Below, one piece after another: positions 41,224 through 50,562 of a stretch of DNA of 64,000 nucleotides. Position 1 is the stretch's first letter. Each line of letters starts with the position of its first letter. Location of the stretch: positions 2,165,921 through 2,229,920 of the forward strand of contig NZ_JAHQYI010000001.1 of the NCBI RefSeq assembly GCF_019061125.1, in the 5' to 3' direction. Made by a program: the position numbers and the translations under genes. The stretch is from Microbacterium sp. NC79 (GTDB taxonomy: Bacteria; Actinomycetota; Actinomycetes; Actinomycetales; Microbacteriaceae). The notes beneath the pieces are model-generated. The model searched no databases. It had not been told where the DNA came from and saw nothing but the letters and a program-made list of their open reading frames with translations.

Positions 41224-42645
41224 TTAGCCCATCGGGATCGCGACGTACAGCACCCACGTGAGCAGGAAGCCCGTGACGCCGAGGAGGGTGGTCAGCGGAG
41301 TCCAGGTGCGGAGGCCATCCTTAACCGAAAGGCCGAGGTAGCGGGTGACGACCCAGAAGCCCGAGTCGTTAACGTGGCTGAGGCCCAGCGCACCGTAGCC
41401 GATAGCGACGGCGACAAGTGCGATGTGAATCGTGTCAAGGCCCAGCACCGAGACGGACGGCAGCAGCAGCCCGGCGGTGGTCGTGATTGCCACGGTTGCC
41501 GAGCCCTGTGCGGCGCGCATGATGAGCGAAATGAGGAAGGCAGCAAGCAGGAGCGGCATGCCGGAGTTGGCGAGCACCTCGGCGACAGCGCCGCCGATAC
41601 CGGTCTCGGTCAGAATGCGACCGAACGCACCACCAGCTCCGGTGACCAGGATGATGACGGCGGCAGCGGGTAGCGCCGATTCCATGACTTCACCGAGCTT
41701 GGCAGCTGACCAACCGCGGCGCACGCCGAGGAAGAACATGGCGGCGGCGATGGCAACCATGAGCGCAAAGATCGGCTGGCCGATCATCGCGAGGAAGCCG
41801 TTCCAGAACGTGCCCTTTTCAAACGTCGGCGCAACGGCCGTACCCAGCATGATGAGCACAAGCGGCAGCAAAATCAGACCGAGCACGGTGAAAGCACTCG
41901 GTGCCTTCTCCCCCTCCCGCAGGCCAGCGTTTGCCGACGGCTTTTCGGTTCCGAAGCTGTCAAACATTTCCTTGGTCGCCGGGAGCATCGCAAACTCGCG
42001 ACGGTTGAGGAGCTTGCCGCCCCAGAACGACAGCGCAGCCAGCGGCACAGAAATCGCCAGCGACAGGATCGTCACCCAGCCGATGTCAGCGCCCAGGATC
42101 GTGGAACCACCAACAATGCCGGGGTGCGGCGGCACGGCAACGTGCACGGCGAGCATGATGCCGGCAACCGGCAGACCGAACTTGATGGGGTTCAGGCCAG
42201 CAACCTTCGAGAACGCGAAGATGATCGGAACCAGGATGATGAATCCGGCATCGAAGAAGACCGGGATCGCGAGAATACCCGCGGCAATCACGAGCGCGAT
42301 ACCAACGCGCTTCGGGCCGAGCCACGACGTGAACTTGCCTGCGAGGGATTCTGCGCCGCCAGAGAGTTCAATAATTTTGCCGAGCATCGATCCCAACGCG
42401 ACGAGCACCGCAACGGACCCCAAGGTTCCGCCGACCCCGGCAATAATCGCCTGAATAATGCCGAGCTTTTCGGGCGTCGTTTCCGTCGCCGCGATCGTCG
42501 TCATCGGCAGGCCAGCGGCCAGACCAACGACGATCGAGACCAGGATAAGCGCGTAAAACGCCTGCATCTTGAATCGAATGATCAGCAGAAGCAGCAGGCC
42601 AAGGCCCGCGAGGCCAATCGCAATAAGGGCGGGAAGAGGGAGCAT
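41224..42645 (-). CDS. GntP-family gluconate/sugar-acid:H+ symporter
   Basis: 473-residue permease of the GntP family with 12-14 predicted helices (start LPLPALIAIGLAGLGLLLLLII; VPPHPGIVGGSTILGADIGW; TGAGGAFGRIL; STATVAITTTAGLLLP-like segment). It imports a sugar acid. Being downstream of a dehydrogenase and a four-carbon acid-sugar kinase, threonate or erythronate is a likelier substrate than gluconate. Confidence 0.88.
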   Translation of the reverse strand: MLPLPALIAIGLAGLGLLLLLIIRFKMQAFYALILVSIVVGLAAGLPMTTIAATETTPEKLGIIQAIIAGVGGTLGSVAVLVALGSMLGKIIELSGGAESLAGKFTSWLGPKRVGIALVIAAGILAIPVFFDAGFIILVPIIFAFSKVAGLNPIKFGLPVAGIMLAVHVAVPPHPGIVGGSTILGADIGWVTILSLAISVPLAALSFWGGKLLNRREFAMLPATKEMFDSFGTEKPSANAGLREGEKAPSAFTVLGLILLPLVLIMLGTAVAPTFEKGTFWNGFLAMIGQPIFALMVAIAAAMFFLGVRRGWSAAKLGEVMESALPAAAVIILVTGAGGAFGRILTETGIGGAVAEVLANSGMPLLLAAFLISLIMRAAQGSATVAITTTAGLLLPSVSVLGLDTIHIALVAVAIGYGALGLSHVNDSGFWVVTRYLGLSVKDGLRTWTPLTTLLGVTGFLLTWVLYVAIPMG

Positions 42646-42697
42646 CGTTGGTTCTCTCGTTTTCGTGGGTCACGCGCGGTAACGCGTGAGATCGGGA

Positions 42698-43588
42698 TCA
42701 GGACAGACGGTGGGGGGCGACAACGCGAATAACGGCCGAGTCATCGAGCTCGCCAAGGCCCTGAGCCTCACCGAGCAAGAAGAGCTGTTCTGCAGCATTG
42801 GCGACGGGCGTCGACAGATGTGCGGCGCGAGCCGCGGTGCCGACAATGCCGAGATCCTTGACGAAGATGTCGAGACGGCTGAGTACTTCAGCGCCGTCCT
42901 CGTCGTAGGCCTGCAGCGTGCGCGGGCCACGGTTGCCGAGCATGAAGGAGTTGGCGGCACCTGCGGTGAGTGCTTCGAGCGTCTTCTCGCGGTCAAGGCC
43001 GAGGGCATCTGCAAGCGCCAGCGCCTCAGCCGCTGCCGCGATGTGCACGCCGCAAAGCAGCTGGTTCACGGTCTTCAGCGCCTGCCCGTCACCGGGCTTC
43101 TCACCCACGATCGACAGCGTCGACGCAAGCTGATCAAGCACGGGACGCGCCACCTCGAGCGCGGCGGGCGTTGCCCCCACGACGATGAGCAGGTCGCCTG
43201 CACCGGCGCGCACGGGGCCGCCAGACAGCGGCGCGTCTACCAGCTGCGCGCCGTGCTCGGCGAGACGGCCGGCAATCTCGTCAATGCCGTCGGTTCCGAC
43301 GGTGCTGGTGAGGATCACTACGGAACCATCGGCGAGGTGCGTTGCCAGGCCCGCGTCACCGAAGAGCAAATCGTGCAGTTGCGCACCCGTGCGTACCGCA
43401 ACGAGTACGGCGTTAGCCTCGGCAACGGCTTCGGCAGCGGAGGCTGCGCCCTGCACACCCTGCTCTGCCGCGAGCGCGACGCGCTCGGCCGCAATGTCGA
43501 AACCGGTGACGGTGAATTTCTCGGCGAGGCGGGTGGCCATGGGCAGTCCCATGGCTCCGAGACCGATAACAGCGACGTTGGTGGTCAT
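42698..43588 (-). CDS. 3-hydroxyisobutyrate dehydrogenase-like oxidoreductase (LtnD type)
   Basis: 296-residue NAD-dependent beta-hydroxyacid dehydrogenase with GLGAMGLPMATRLA (Rossmann motif), DAPLSGGPVRAGAG (substrate site) and the catalytic Lys region GDGQALKTVNQLLCG. With the adjacent OtnK-type kinase it fits L-threonate or D-erythronate oxidation to a 3-oxo (or 2-oxo) acid. The ATG at 43588 lies 17 bases after the kinase gene. Tartronate semialdehyde reductase is an alternative. Confidence 0.85.
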   Translation of the reverse strand: MTTNVAVIGLGAMGLPMATRLAEKFTVTGFDIAAERVALAAEQGVQGAASAAEAVAEANAVLVAVRTGAQLHDLLFGDAGLATHLADGSVVILTSTVGTDGIDEIAGRLAEHGAQLVDAPLSGGPVRAGAGDLLIVVGATPAALEVARPVLDQLASTLSIVGEKPGDGQALKTVNQLLCGVHIAAAAEALALADALGLDREKTLEALTAGAANSFMLGNRGPRTLQAYDEDGAEVLSRLDIFVKDLGIVGTAARAAHLSTPVANAAEQLFLLGEAQGLGELDDSAVIRVVAPHRLS

Positions 43589-43605
43589 GTCAGTTCCTTT
43601 CAAAA

Positions 43606-45006
43606 TCACTCGGCGTCGGCCAGCGTGGCGACAACGCGAGCAAGTGAATCTGCGACGCCGACGTTGCCGGCGAAGACGATGTAGGGGATGCCGACCGCGG
43701 GCCCGGTCTGCGGCTGCCACAGCGAGACAATGCCAGGCAGCATGGGGCCAAGCACGGTAGCCCGGCGAATCTCGAGGGCTTCACTCGCGACATCGCTTGA
43801 CGTGATGCCGCCCTTCGCAATAACAAAGCGCGGCGGTGCGATCGCGAGCACGCGGCTCACCAGCTCGACGACGCCACCGGATACCTGTCGCGCGATCGCG
43901 AGGCTCTCGTCACCGTCGGCACCGGTAACCAGCTCCCGCGTCGTGTGCACAATCACGGTTCCGTCTGCCAGGGCGGCGGCGACCGTCGCTGCCTGTTCCG
44001 CGAGGTACGCATCACGGCGCTCACCGATCAGTCTGCGCACATCGAGCTCAATCGTCACGGTGTCAGGGCGCTGGGCACGAAGCTCGGTGAGCTGCGCGGT
44101 GGTCAGCGGCACGTGGCTTCCTACGACGACGAGCCCGCCGCGGTCGTGCGCAAACGTAATGTCGGCGGCAGACACGGGTTGGGCGATGTCCTGCCCGATG
44201 TGTGCCCGCACATAGGGCGGTCCGACGCGCAACAGCACCTCGCGGTTCAGGCTGTGCAGGGCAAGCGCGACGACGCGCATGTCGCTTTCTTCGACAACGT
44301 CGACGGCGACAACGGAACCAGTGGGCACGGCGCGCAAGAAGTCGCGGGTCGCGTCGACGCCAGCACGAATAACGCTCAGTGTGAGGGCGGCGACGGCGTC
44401 GGCCGGGATGCGCCCCTGCGTCTTCTCGGCGACCCAGTCGCGGAGGTTGGATGATGCGAAGCCAAAGGTGGCATCTTGCGCGAAGGCGGTTTCTCCGACC
44501 GGAACGGCCTCGCCATCGGTGACCCAGTAGTGCACGGAGTCGACGGTGATGCGACCGGCGTCAGGGAACGCCGGAACCAGCAGCGTCAGTTCTGGTGCCG
44601 CGCCGCCACGCGAAGCGATTTCGGCGGCGAGCACGTCGGTCTCCAGCGGGAAATGACCACGCAAGGTGGAATCGCCGCGGGACACGAAGGTTACGCGTTT
44701 TCCGGCCTCGGCGGCTGCCGCGAGCGCGACGGCAACGACCTCACGGTTGCGCAGCGCAGCTTCGTCTTCATCAAGTGAGCGGGTGTTGGTGAGAACGTAG
44801 ACGGCGCTCGCGCCCGTGGCGAATGCGCCAGCAAGATCGCTGTGCTCCCACCGAGTCAGCACCGGGAGGTTGGCAACCGACTGCGTTCCGGTGGGGTCAT
44901 CGTCGAGCACGACGAGCACGGAGCGGGCATCGACCGCCTCACGAACCTGTGCCGCGGCAATGTCGAGCGGGGCCGGAAGATCGGCCAGAAGCGCGTCAAT
45001 GTGCAC
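43606..45006 (-). CDS. otnK: four-carbon acid sugar kinase (OtnK family, DUF1537)
   Basis: 466-residue kinase of the DUF1537 family, which phosphorylates 3-oxo-tetronates before decarboxylation to dihydroxyacetone phosphate. VVLDDDPTGTQSVANLPVL near the N-terminus, FVSRGDSTLRGHFPLE and the C-terminal FVIAKGGITSSDVA are family hallmarks. The GTG at 45006 has AAGGAG upstream. First gene of a three-gene operon with the dehydrogenase and GntP permease; the decarboxylase and isomerase of the known pathway are not adjacent. Confidence 0.9.
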   Translation of the reverse strand: MHIDALLADLPAPLDIAAAQVREAVDARSVLVVLDDDPTGTQSVANLPVLTRWEHSDLAGAFATGASAVYVLTNTRSLDEDEAALRNREVVAVALAAAAEAGKRVTFVSRGDSTLRGHFPLETDVLAAEIASRGGAAPELTLLVPAFPDAGRITVDSVHYWVTDGEAVPVGETAFAQDATFGFASSNLRDWVAEKTQGRIPADAVAALTLSVIRAGVDATRDFLRAVPTGSVVAVDVVEESDMRVVALALHSLNREVLLRVGPPYVRAHIGQDIAQPVSAADITFAHDRGGLVVVGSHVPLTTAQLTELRAQRPDTVTIELDVRRLIGERRDAYLAEQAATVAAALADGTVIVHTTRELVTGADGDESLAIARQVSGGVVELVSRVLAIAPPRFVIAKGGITSSDVASEALEIRRATVLGPMLPGIVSLWQPQTGPAVGIPYIVFAGNVGVADSLARVVATLADAE

Positions 45007-45054
45007 AGGAACTCCTTCGTTCAGAAAGATTGAGGGTCGAAACCGGTTGTTATC

Positions 45055-45069
45055 CGATATCAGATATCG
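45055..45069 (-). promoter_or_regulatory. CGATATC-A-GATATCG operator before the kinase operon
   Basis: Perfect 7-bp arms with a one-base centre, in the 105-base gap between the GntR-type gene and the kinase start. The position and form suit a GntR/FadR-family operator controlling the sugar-acid genes. Confidence 0.7.
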
Positions 45070-45111
45070 ATGGTACGCCCACATTGCCTATCAGGCAACC
45101 TGCGGTGTAGG

Positions 45112-45819
45112 TTACTCCCCCAGCACGTAGTGCAACAGGTCGTCGCGCGTTTGGCGCATGTGGCTAGCCATCGCCTCTCGAGCGGCTTCTGCCGAGCGCG
45201 TGCGCATCGCCTCGAGCACGGCGGCGTGCTCGGCCAGCGCGTGCTCCCGAATGTCAAAGACAGCGCTCGTTTCCGTGCGGGAATCCTGCAGCAGCGTCGT
45301 CAGCGGGCGCACCGAGGCCACCAGAATGCGGTTGTCTGCTGCCGCAAAAATGACGTCGTGAAAGGCGAGGTCAGCGTCGACAAACCCACGCACATCACCG
45401 TTCGCGTGGGCCTCACGCATACGGGTGAGGAGTCGATCGAGCTGGTCAATGTGGTCATCGGAACAGCGGGGTGCGGCAAGCTCGGCTGCCCCGGTTTCAA
45501 ACATGACACGCATGTCGAGGAGGTCAAGCGATGTGCGCCGGCGCGCACCGCCGCTACGGGAATACCGCAGCACAGCTTCCAGGCCTGTCCACTCATCAAC
45601 AGGGGCAACGCGATGCCTGCTGCCAGGTACCGGAACAATCACTCCCTGCGCCTGCAGCAGGCGCACGCCTTCACGCAGCGTGAGACGGGAGACACCGAGC
45701 ATCTCGGCCAGGTCTGCTTCGGCAGGCAGCGGCTCCCCCGCCACGACGCGCCCCGCGATGATCTCATCGAGCAACCCGTCAACGACGGATTGCGTACGGG
45801 TGACTCGCTCGACCTTCAT
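45112..45819 (-). CDS. GntR-family (FadR subfamily) regulator
   Basis: 235 residues. N-terminal GntR winged helix ([44 protein letters not shown] read in pieces, about 15-75) and a FadR/FCD C-terminal domain with metal-type residues ([28 protein letters not shown]). It likely represses the downstream kinase-dehydrogenase-permease operon until a sugar acid binds. The ATG at 45819 is chosen by homology; the longer frame overlaps the divergent aminotransferase. Confidence 0.88.
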   Translation of the reverse strand: MKVERVTRTQSVVDGLLDEIIAGRVVAGEPLPAEADLAEMLGVSRLTLREGVRLLQAQGVIVPVPGSRHRVAPVDEWTGLEAVLRYSRSGGARRRTSLDLLDMRVMFETGAAELAAPRCSDDHIDQLDRLLTRMREAHANGDVRGFVDADLAFHDVIFAAADNRILVASVRPLTTLLQDSRTETSAVFDIREHALAEHAAVLEAMRTRSAEAAREAMASHMRQTRDDLLHYVLGE

Positions 45820-45948
45820 ACTCCAACGGTACTGGTCTTCACCGCTTCGCCATGGTTCCGCCCGGAAAAAGCGTTTCGCGGTAAATCGACCGATTATTTC
45901 GTGGTCATCGTCCTGTCTGATCGTCGCACCGCGGAGTACGCTCGAAGG

Positions 45949-47148
45949 GTGACTGAGCGTGCACCACTTTCTCGTAAACTTTCCGCCATCGCCGAATCGG
46001 CGACCCTCAAGGTTGATGCCAAAGCTAAGGCTCTGAAGGCCGAGGGCCGCCCGGTGATTTCGTACGCCGCTGGCGAGCCCGACTTCCCGACGCCGCAGTT
46101 CATTGTGGACGCGGGTATCGAGGCTATGCACAATCCGGCGAACTTCCGTTACACCCCGGCCGCTGGCCTGCCGGAACTGCGCGAAGCGATCGCCGCAAAG
46201 ACTCTGCGTGACTCTGGCCTTGCCGTCGAGCCGAGCCAGATCATCGTGACCAACGGTGGCAAGCAGTCGGTGTACCAGGCCTTTCAGGCGGTTGTGAACC
46301 CCGGCGATGAGGTTCTCCTGCCCGCGCCGTACTGGACCACCTACCCCGAAGCCATTGCCCTGGCCGATGGCGTGCCCGTCGAGGTGTTCGCCGGCTCCGA
46401 GCAGGAGTACAAGGTCACCGTTGAGCAGCTCGAGGCCGCTCGCACCGAAAAGACCACCGTGCTGGTGTTCGTGTCGCCGTCAAACCCGACCGGTTCGGTG
46501 TATACGCCGGAAGAGACCAAGGCGATCGGCGAGTGGGCTCTGGAACACGGCATCTGGGTGATCAGCGATGAGATTTACCAGAACCTCGTCTACGAAGGCA
46601 CCAAGGCGGTCTCGATCGTCGAGGCGGTTCCTGAGCTTGCGAACCAGACGATTCTCGTCAACGGTGTCGCAAAGACTTACGCCATGACCGGGTGGCGTGT
46701 GGGCTGGATGGTCGGCCCGAAGGACGCCATCAAGGTTGCAGCGAACCTGCAGTCGCACCTGTCAAGCAACGTAAACAACGTGGCTCAGCGCGGCGCAATT
46801 GCGGCGCTGACCGGCCCGCAGGCCGAGGTTGAGCAGATGCGCCAGGCGTTCGACCGCCGCCGCCAGCTGATCGTGGCTGAACTCAGCAAGATCGACGGTA
46901 TGAAGGTTCCGAACCCGCTCGGCGCGTTCTACGTCTACCCCGACGTCACGGGCTTGCTTGGCAAGACCTGGCGCGGCAAGACGCCGACCACGAGCCTCGA
47001 GCTGGCCGACCTGATCCTTGATGAGGTCGAAGTTGCCGTGGTTCCTGGTGAGGCATTTGGCCCGTCTGGCTTCATCCGCATGTCGTACGCGCTCGGTGAC
47101 GAAGAACTGCTCGAGGGCGTTCGCCGCCTGCAGGAGCTGTTCTCCTAA
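45949..47148 (+). CDS. aspC: class I aspartate/aromatic aminotransferase
   Basis: 399-residue PLP enzyme. The lysine is in [20 protein letters not shown]. Other type I landmarks are [50 protein letters not shown] and [10 protein letters not shown]. It is of the AspB/prephenate-aminotransferase type found across actinobacteria. I used the GTG at 45949, six bases after a TACGCT -10-like hexamer, suggesting leaderless expression. The exact amino donor is not clear from sequence. Confidence 0.93.
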   Translation: MTERAPLSRKLSAIAESATLKVDAKAKALKAEGRPVISYAAGEPDFPTPQFIVDAGIEAMHNPANFRYTPAAGLPELREAIAAKTLRDSGLAVEPSQIIVTNGGKQSVYQAFQAVVNPGDEVLLPAPYWTTYPEAIALADGVPVEVFAGSEQEYKVTVEQLEAARTEKTTVLVFVSPSNPTGSVYTPEETKAIGEWALEHGIWVISDEIYQNLVYEGTKAVSIVEAVPELANQTILVNGVAKTYAMTGWRVGWMVGPKDAIKVAANLQSHLSSNVNNVAQRGAIAALTGPQAEVEQMRQAFDRRRQLIVAELSKIDGMKVPNPLGAFYVYPDVTGLLGKTWRGKTPTTSLELADLILDEVEVAVVPGEAFGPSGFIRMSYALGDEELLEGVRRLQELFS

Positions 47149-47160
47149 GCACGCTTCATG

Positions 47161-47195
47161 AAAGTGGGCCGGTTCTTGTCGAGCCGGCCCACTTT
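47161..47195. terminator. terminator between aspC and HExxH gene
   Basis: AAAGTGGGCCGG (47161-47172) pairs with CCGGCCCACTTT (47184-47195); T-rich on both ends and between convergent genes, so it serves both strands. Confidence 0.9.
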
Positions 47196-47204
47196 TCTTT
47201 GCCT

Positions 47205-48503
47205 TTATGAGCAGCTCTGCGCGGCCTCAACCATGCTCTGCGGTGGCTCACCATACACGCTGACACCGTTACCTTCGCCGGTGTAACCACGAGCGATCGC
47301 CCATGCGGTGGCCCACTGCTCGATGCTCTCCTGCGTCGACCAGTCGTACATGTCACCGCAACGGATAGTGAGCGCGTGCCCAATCTCATGCGCGACCAGG
47401 GCTCGCACCATCGAGTCATATCGGGAGCCCCACAGTTCGGCCACCGAGTCGCTCAGCGTGATCGTGGCGTACCCCGGATCCATCCACCAGTGCGTGGTTC
47501 CGCCCACGGAAAGCCCGCCGCCAGCACCGGCAACAATCGGCGCCCAATCAAAGTCGAGCATGAGGCCGGGTGCGAGATCCCGCGCGAACTGCTCAACCTC
47601 AAGTCGCGCGGTCAGCAGCGGTCCTGCTTTCTCGTCGAGTTCGGCCTGCTGCGACGCCACGAGCACAGTCGCGGCATCGACATAGGTGCTGACGGCCGTG
47701 GCGCTGGAACCATCGAGCTGGGTGAGCTGCGTGAGCACGCTGGATGCCCGTTCAAACGACAATTTCGTTTCGTTCTTGGCCGCGATATTTTCGGCCAACA
47801 GCGACTCGGAGTATTCGGTGGCGGAACCAAAGAAGTCGGTAGCCGCGGAATCGACCGTTGTCGTAGCGGTCGCGACCGCCGCGATGCCCTGATCGAATGC
47901 GACAATGTCATCGTTCGCAGCATCGGCTCTGGCTGAAATCGCGGCCGCTTCTGCTTCCCGCTCCCACGGCAATGCGGGCATCTCTCCTGGCGAGCGTGGC
48001 GCTGACAGTGCGTCCGGTGCTCCGGCGAGCGCGTCGTCGAGGGCGGTGACGCTGTCGGTGAAAGATTGCGCCAGTGCCGGGTCAAACAGTCCGGCGGTCG
48101 CGGTCTGTGCAATGGTGTCGGCAGCGAGCTGGCGCACCTCGGCATCGGCAAGCGTCGCGGTGCCGACCGTGTTCGCCGCTACGACGTCGTCTTGTGTCTG
48201 CTCGAGTTGGGCAACAGCCGCCTCGTAGGTCGCCTCTGCGGCGCTCTGCCACATGATGAAGCCAATCACGCCAGCGATGGCCGCAAGCGTCACCACCGTC
48301 ATCGTGATGATGAGACCGGTGCGCCGCTTCTTTTTCGGCTGCGGCGGCGCTGGCCACGACGAGGATCCATCCGAGGGCTGGGCTACGTACGGCGGCTGCG
48401 CCAGATAGGAAGGTGGAGGCGGCGCTCCAAAACCCGGATAGCTCGGCGACACCGGTGGCGAGGGCAACGGTGGAGGCGGGCCCGGATACTGTGGATCCGT
48501 CAT
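47205..48503 (-). CDS. membrane-anchored HExxH protein, proline-rich N-terminus
   Basis: 432 residues: a cytosolic Pro/Tyr-rich tail (1-55), a KKKRR stop-transfer-like cluster, one membrane helix (about 63-85), a long helical outside region, and a C-terminal zinc-protease-like segment with HEIGH (372-376), a downstream Glu (about 395, SIEQWATAWA) and two cysteines (382, 431) that could pair. This suggests an extracellular metallopeptidase anchored by its N-terminus. The family is not recognised. AGGAGG precedes the ATG at 48503. Confidence 0.7.
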   Translation of the reverse strand: MTDPQYPGPPPPLPSPPVSPSYPGFGAPPPPSYLAQPPYVAQPSDGSSSWPAPPQPKKKRRTGLIITMTVVTLAAIAGVIGFIMWQSAAEATYEAAVAQLEQTQDDVVAANTVGTATLADAEVRQLAADTIAQTATAGLFDPALAQSFTDSVTALDDALAGAPDALSAPRSPGEMPALPWEREAEAAAISARADAANDDIVAFDQGIAAVATATTTVDSAATDFFGSATEYSESLLAENIAAKNETKLSFERASSVLTQLTQLDGSSATAVSTYVDAATVLVASQQAELDEKAGPLLTARLEVEQFARDLAPGLMLDFDWAPIVAGAGGGLSVGGTTHWWMDPGYATITLSDSVAELWGSRYDSMVRALVAHEIGHALTIRCGDMYDWSTQESIEQWATAWAIARGYTGEGNGVSVYGEPPQSMVEAAQSCS

Positions 48504-48518
48504 CACGCCTCCTCGCGC

Positions 48519-49658
48519 CTAAATCTCGACGCCCACCAGGATGGGCTCGGGCTCCAGCAGGAGTCCGTACTCCGAATGTACGCGTCCGCGAATGTACCTG
48601 GCCAGTTGAGCGAGCTCTTCCGCGCGCGCCGCGCCCCGGTTAGTGAGCGCCAACGCGTGTTTCGTCGACAACCCGGCGTGGGATCCGGGGAGGCGGAACC
48701 CCTTGCGAATGCCCACGTGCTCAATGAGCCAGGCCGCACTCACTTTGAAGGTGCGCTCCGTGTGCGTCACTTGCGGCACGTAGCCGTCGTATTCGTCGAG
48801 CGCGATGACCCGATCGGCGACATCAACCGTGCCAGACATAAGCCAGCGCGGGCAGTCCTCTGGCAGCGTCCGCACGAAGGTTTCCGGCAGAATCGCGTTC
48901 TGGAAGAACGAGCCAGCGCTGTACGTGTCCGGGTCATCGGGGTTCAGCACCATGCCCTTCGACGCGCGGGTTGCCAGCACCGTCTCACGAATCTCGGCGA
49001 GCGACATGCGGGCATCGTCGTCCAGGCGCAGCGCCTGGCGCAACTGCTCCCCCGCGACCGTCACCGGCTCGGTACCGACGGCGCGCAAGTCAAATGTTGC
49101 CGACAAGATGACAGCGTCATATTCGGCGACGGAACCATAGTGCGCTTTCAGAACGGACGTGCGAAATCCGAGGCCGAGGCGAGCAGCGGGAGCCACAATG
49201 ACCTCGCCGGTTCCGGCGTCGATGAGTTCGACTTCGTGCAGAGTCTGCACCACTTCTTGGCCGTAGGCGCCGACGTTCTGCACCGGTGCCGCACCCACGG
49301 TTCCGGGGATTCCGGAGAGGCCCTCAACACCGGCGAGCCCGGCGTTCACCGTCCACTCGACGAACGCATCCCACTGGTGTCCGGCTTCAACCCGAACACG
49401 AACAACGCCAGGCGCGGGGGAACCGACCACGGCGATGCCCTCATTGCGCAGGCGCACGACGGTGAGGTCGAGGTCATCGTCGCCGACAAACAGGTTGGAT
49501 CCGCCGCCAAGCACGAGCCAGTCGTCACCGCTACGCCAGACATCGCGCAGCACGTCAATGGCTTCGTCACGCGAGGTGGCTTCGATGAGGCGCCGCGGGG
49601 TGCCGCCCACGCGAAGCGTGGTCAGCTCGGCGAGCGGACGAGGGGTGAGTTCGGGCAC
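48519..49658 (-). CDS. murB: UDP-N-acetylmuramate dehydrogenase
   Basis: 379-residue FAD enzyme reducing UDP-GlcNAc-enolpyruvate to UDP-MurNAc in peptidoglycan synthesis. The FAD domain motifs (TTLRVGGTPRRL; LGGGSNLFVGDDDLD; GLSGIPGTVGAAPVQNVGAYGQEV read in parts) and catalytic serine in SAGSFFQN are visible, with C-terminal SGLSTKHALALTNRG. GTG start, one base after the dehydratase gene, so it is part of that operon. Confidence 0.95.
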   Translation of the reverse strand: MPELTPRPLAELTTLRVGGTPRRLIEATSRDEAIDVLRDVWRSGDDWLVLGGGSNLFVGDDDLDLTVVRLRNEGIAVVGSPAPGVVRVRVEAGHQWDAFVEWTVNAGLAGVEGLSGIPGTVGAAPVQNVGAYGQEVVQTLHEVELIDAGTGEVIVAPAARLGLGFRTSVLKAHYGSVAEYDAVILSATFDLRAVGTEPVTVAGEQLRQALRLDDDARMSLAEIRETVLATRASKGMVLNPDDPDTYSAGSFFQNAILPETFVRTLPEDCPRWLMSGTVDVADRVIALDEYDGYVPQVTHTERTFKVSAAWLIEHVGIRKGFRLPGSHAGLSTKHALALTNRGAARAEELAQLARYIRGRVHSEYGLLLEPEPILVGVEI

Positions 49659-49659
49659 G

Positions 49660-50067
49660 TTACGCCTTTTCCGGGGCGACGAAGACCTGCGCTTTTCCGA
49701 GCACGGTCTTGCCCTCGAACATGACGGTCAGGTCGATGCGAATGGCCTCATCAGAAACAGCGGCAACCTTGGCTGTGATGTCGATGTCGGCACCGGCGTT
49801 CGCATCCACGACGACGGGGCGCGTAAACCGCACACCGTATTCGCGAATGCGTCCTGCGTCCCCGAGGGCCGAGATGATGGTTCCGACCGCAATGCCCATC
49901 GTGAGCATGCCGTGTGCGAGCACGCCGGGAAGCCCCACCGATGCGGCAATATCGTCGCGGTAGTGAATCGGGTTGAAGTCGCCCGAGGCACCGGCATACT
50001 TCACCAGTGCGTCGCGGGTGATGTGCAGGGAACGTTCTGCGACGATGTCGCCGACGCCGTACGTCAT
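49660..50067 (-). CDS. MaoC-family hydratase (HadB-like)
   Basis: 135-residue single-hotdog protein with the catalytic signature SGDFNPIHYRDDIAASVGLPGVLAHGM (read in parts; Asp and His of the hydratase motif). It resembles HadB, the catalytic half of an actinobacterial 3-hydroxyacyl-ACP dehydratase. It overlaps the partner gene by four bases, and the same pair next to murB recurs in related genomes. Confidence 0.87.
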   Translation of the reverse strand: MTYGVGDIVAERSLHITRDALVKYAGASGDFNPIHYRDDIAASVGLPGVLAHGMLTMGIAVGTIISALGDAGRIREYGVRFTRPVVVDANAGADIDITAKVAAVSDEAIRIDLTVMFEGKTVLGKAQVFVAPEKA

Positions 50068-50513
50068 GCGCTGGCCTCCCCGGCAAGCAGCACCGAGACG
50101 GCGGTGACGACGTGATCGCCGTTCGCGTCAACGATGGTGGTTTCACTGTTAATCATGGTTGCGGGGCCCATGGCGCGAAGGCCGGTCACCGATAGCGTCG
50201 CCGTGAGCTCATCACCGGCCACAATCGGACGCGAGTAGCGGAACTTCTGTTCAGCGTGAATCAGGTTCTGCAGTTCAATCCCCGAGTTCGGCGCATTCAG
50301 CAACTGGTGAATCGTGAAGTCTTGAATCACCATGGCGAACGTCGGCGGCGCGACAACGTCGGCGTAGCCGAGCGCGCGGGCGGCGTCTTGGTCATGGTGT
50401 TGCGGGTCATCGGCGAATGTCGCACGAGCGAACTCGCGCACCTTCTCGCGGCCGACAAGGTAAGCAGCGGTCGGCGGGAACTCCTGGCCGACAAGATCCG
50501 GATTTACGGGCAC
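50064..50513 (-). CDS. MaoC-like N-terminal dehydratase subunit (HadA-like)
   Basis: 149-residue hotdog protein (FAS1-type/MaoC N-terminal domain: VGREKVREFARATFADDPQHHD, VVAPPTFAMVIQD, LIHAEQKFRYSRPIVAGDEL). It probably pairs with the following MaoC protein as a heterodimeric dehydratase acting on acyl thioesters. GTG start; ATGA overlap with the downstream gene. Confidence 0.85.
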   Translation of the reverse strand: MPVNPDLVGQEFPPTAAYLVGREKVREFARATFADDPQHHDQDAARALGYADVVAPPTFAMVIQDFTIHQLLNAPNSGIELQNLIHAEQKFRYSRPIVAGDELTATLSVTGLRAMGPATMINSETTIVDANGDHVVTAVSVLLAGEASA

Positions 50514-50562
50514 GTTCTCATCCTAACGAGCGTGAGTGTGGGGTGCGGGGAGAGCGCCGGAG

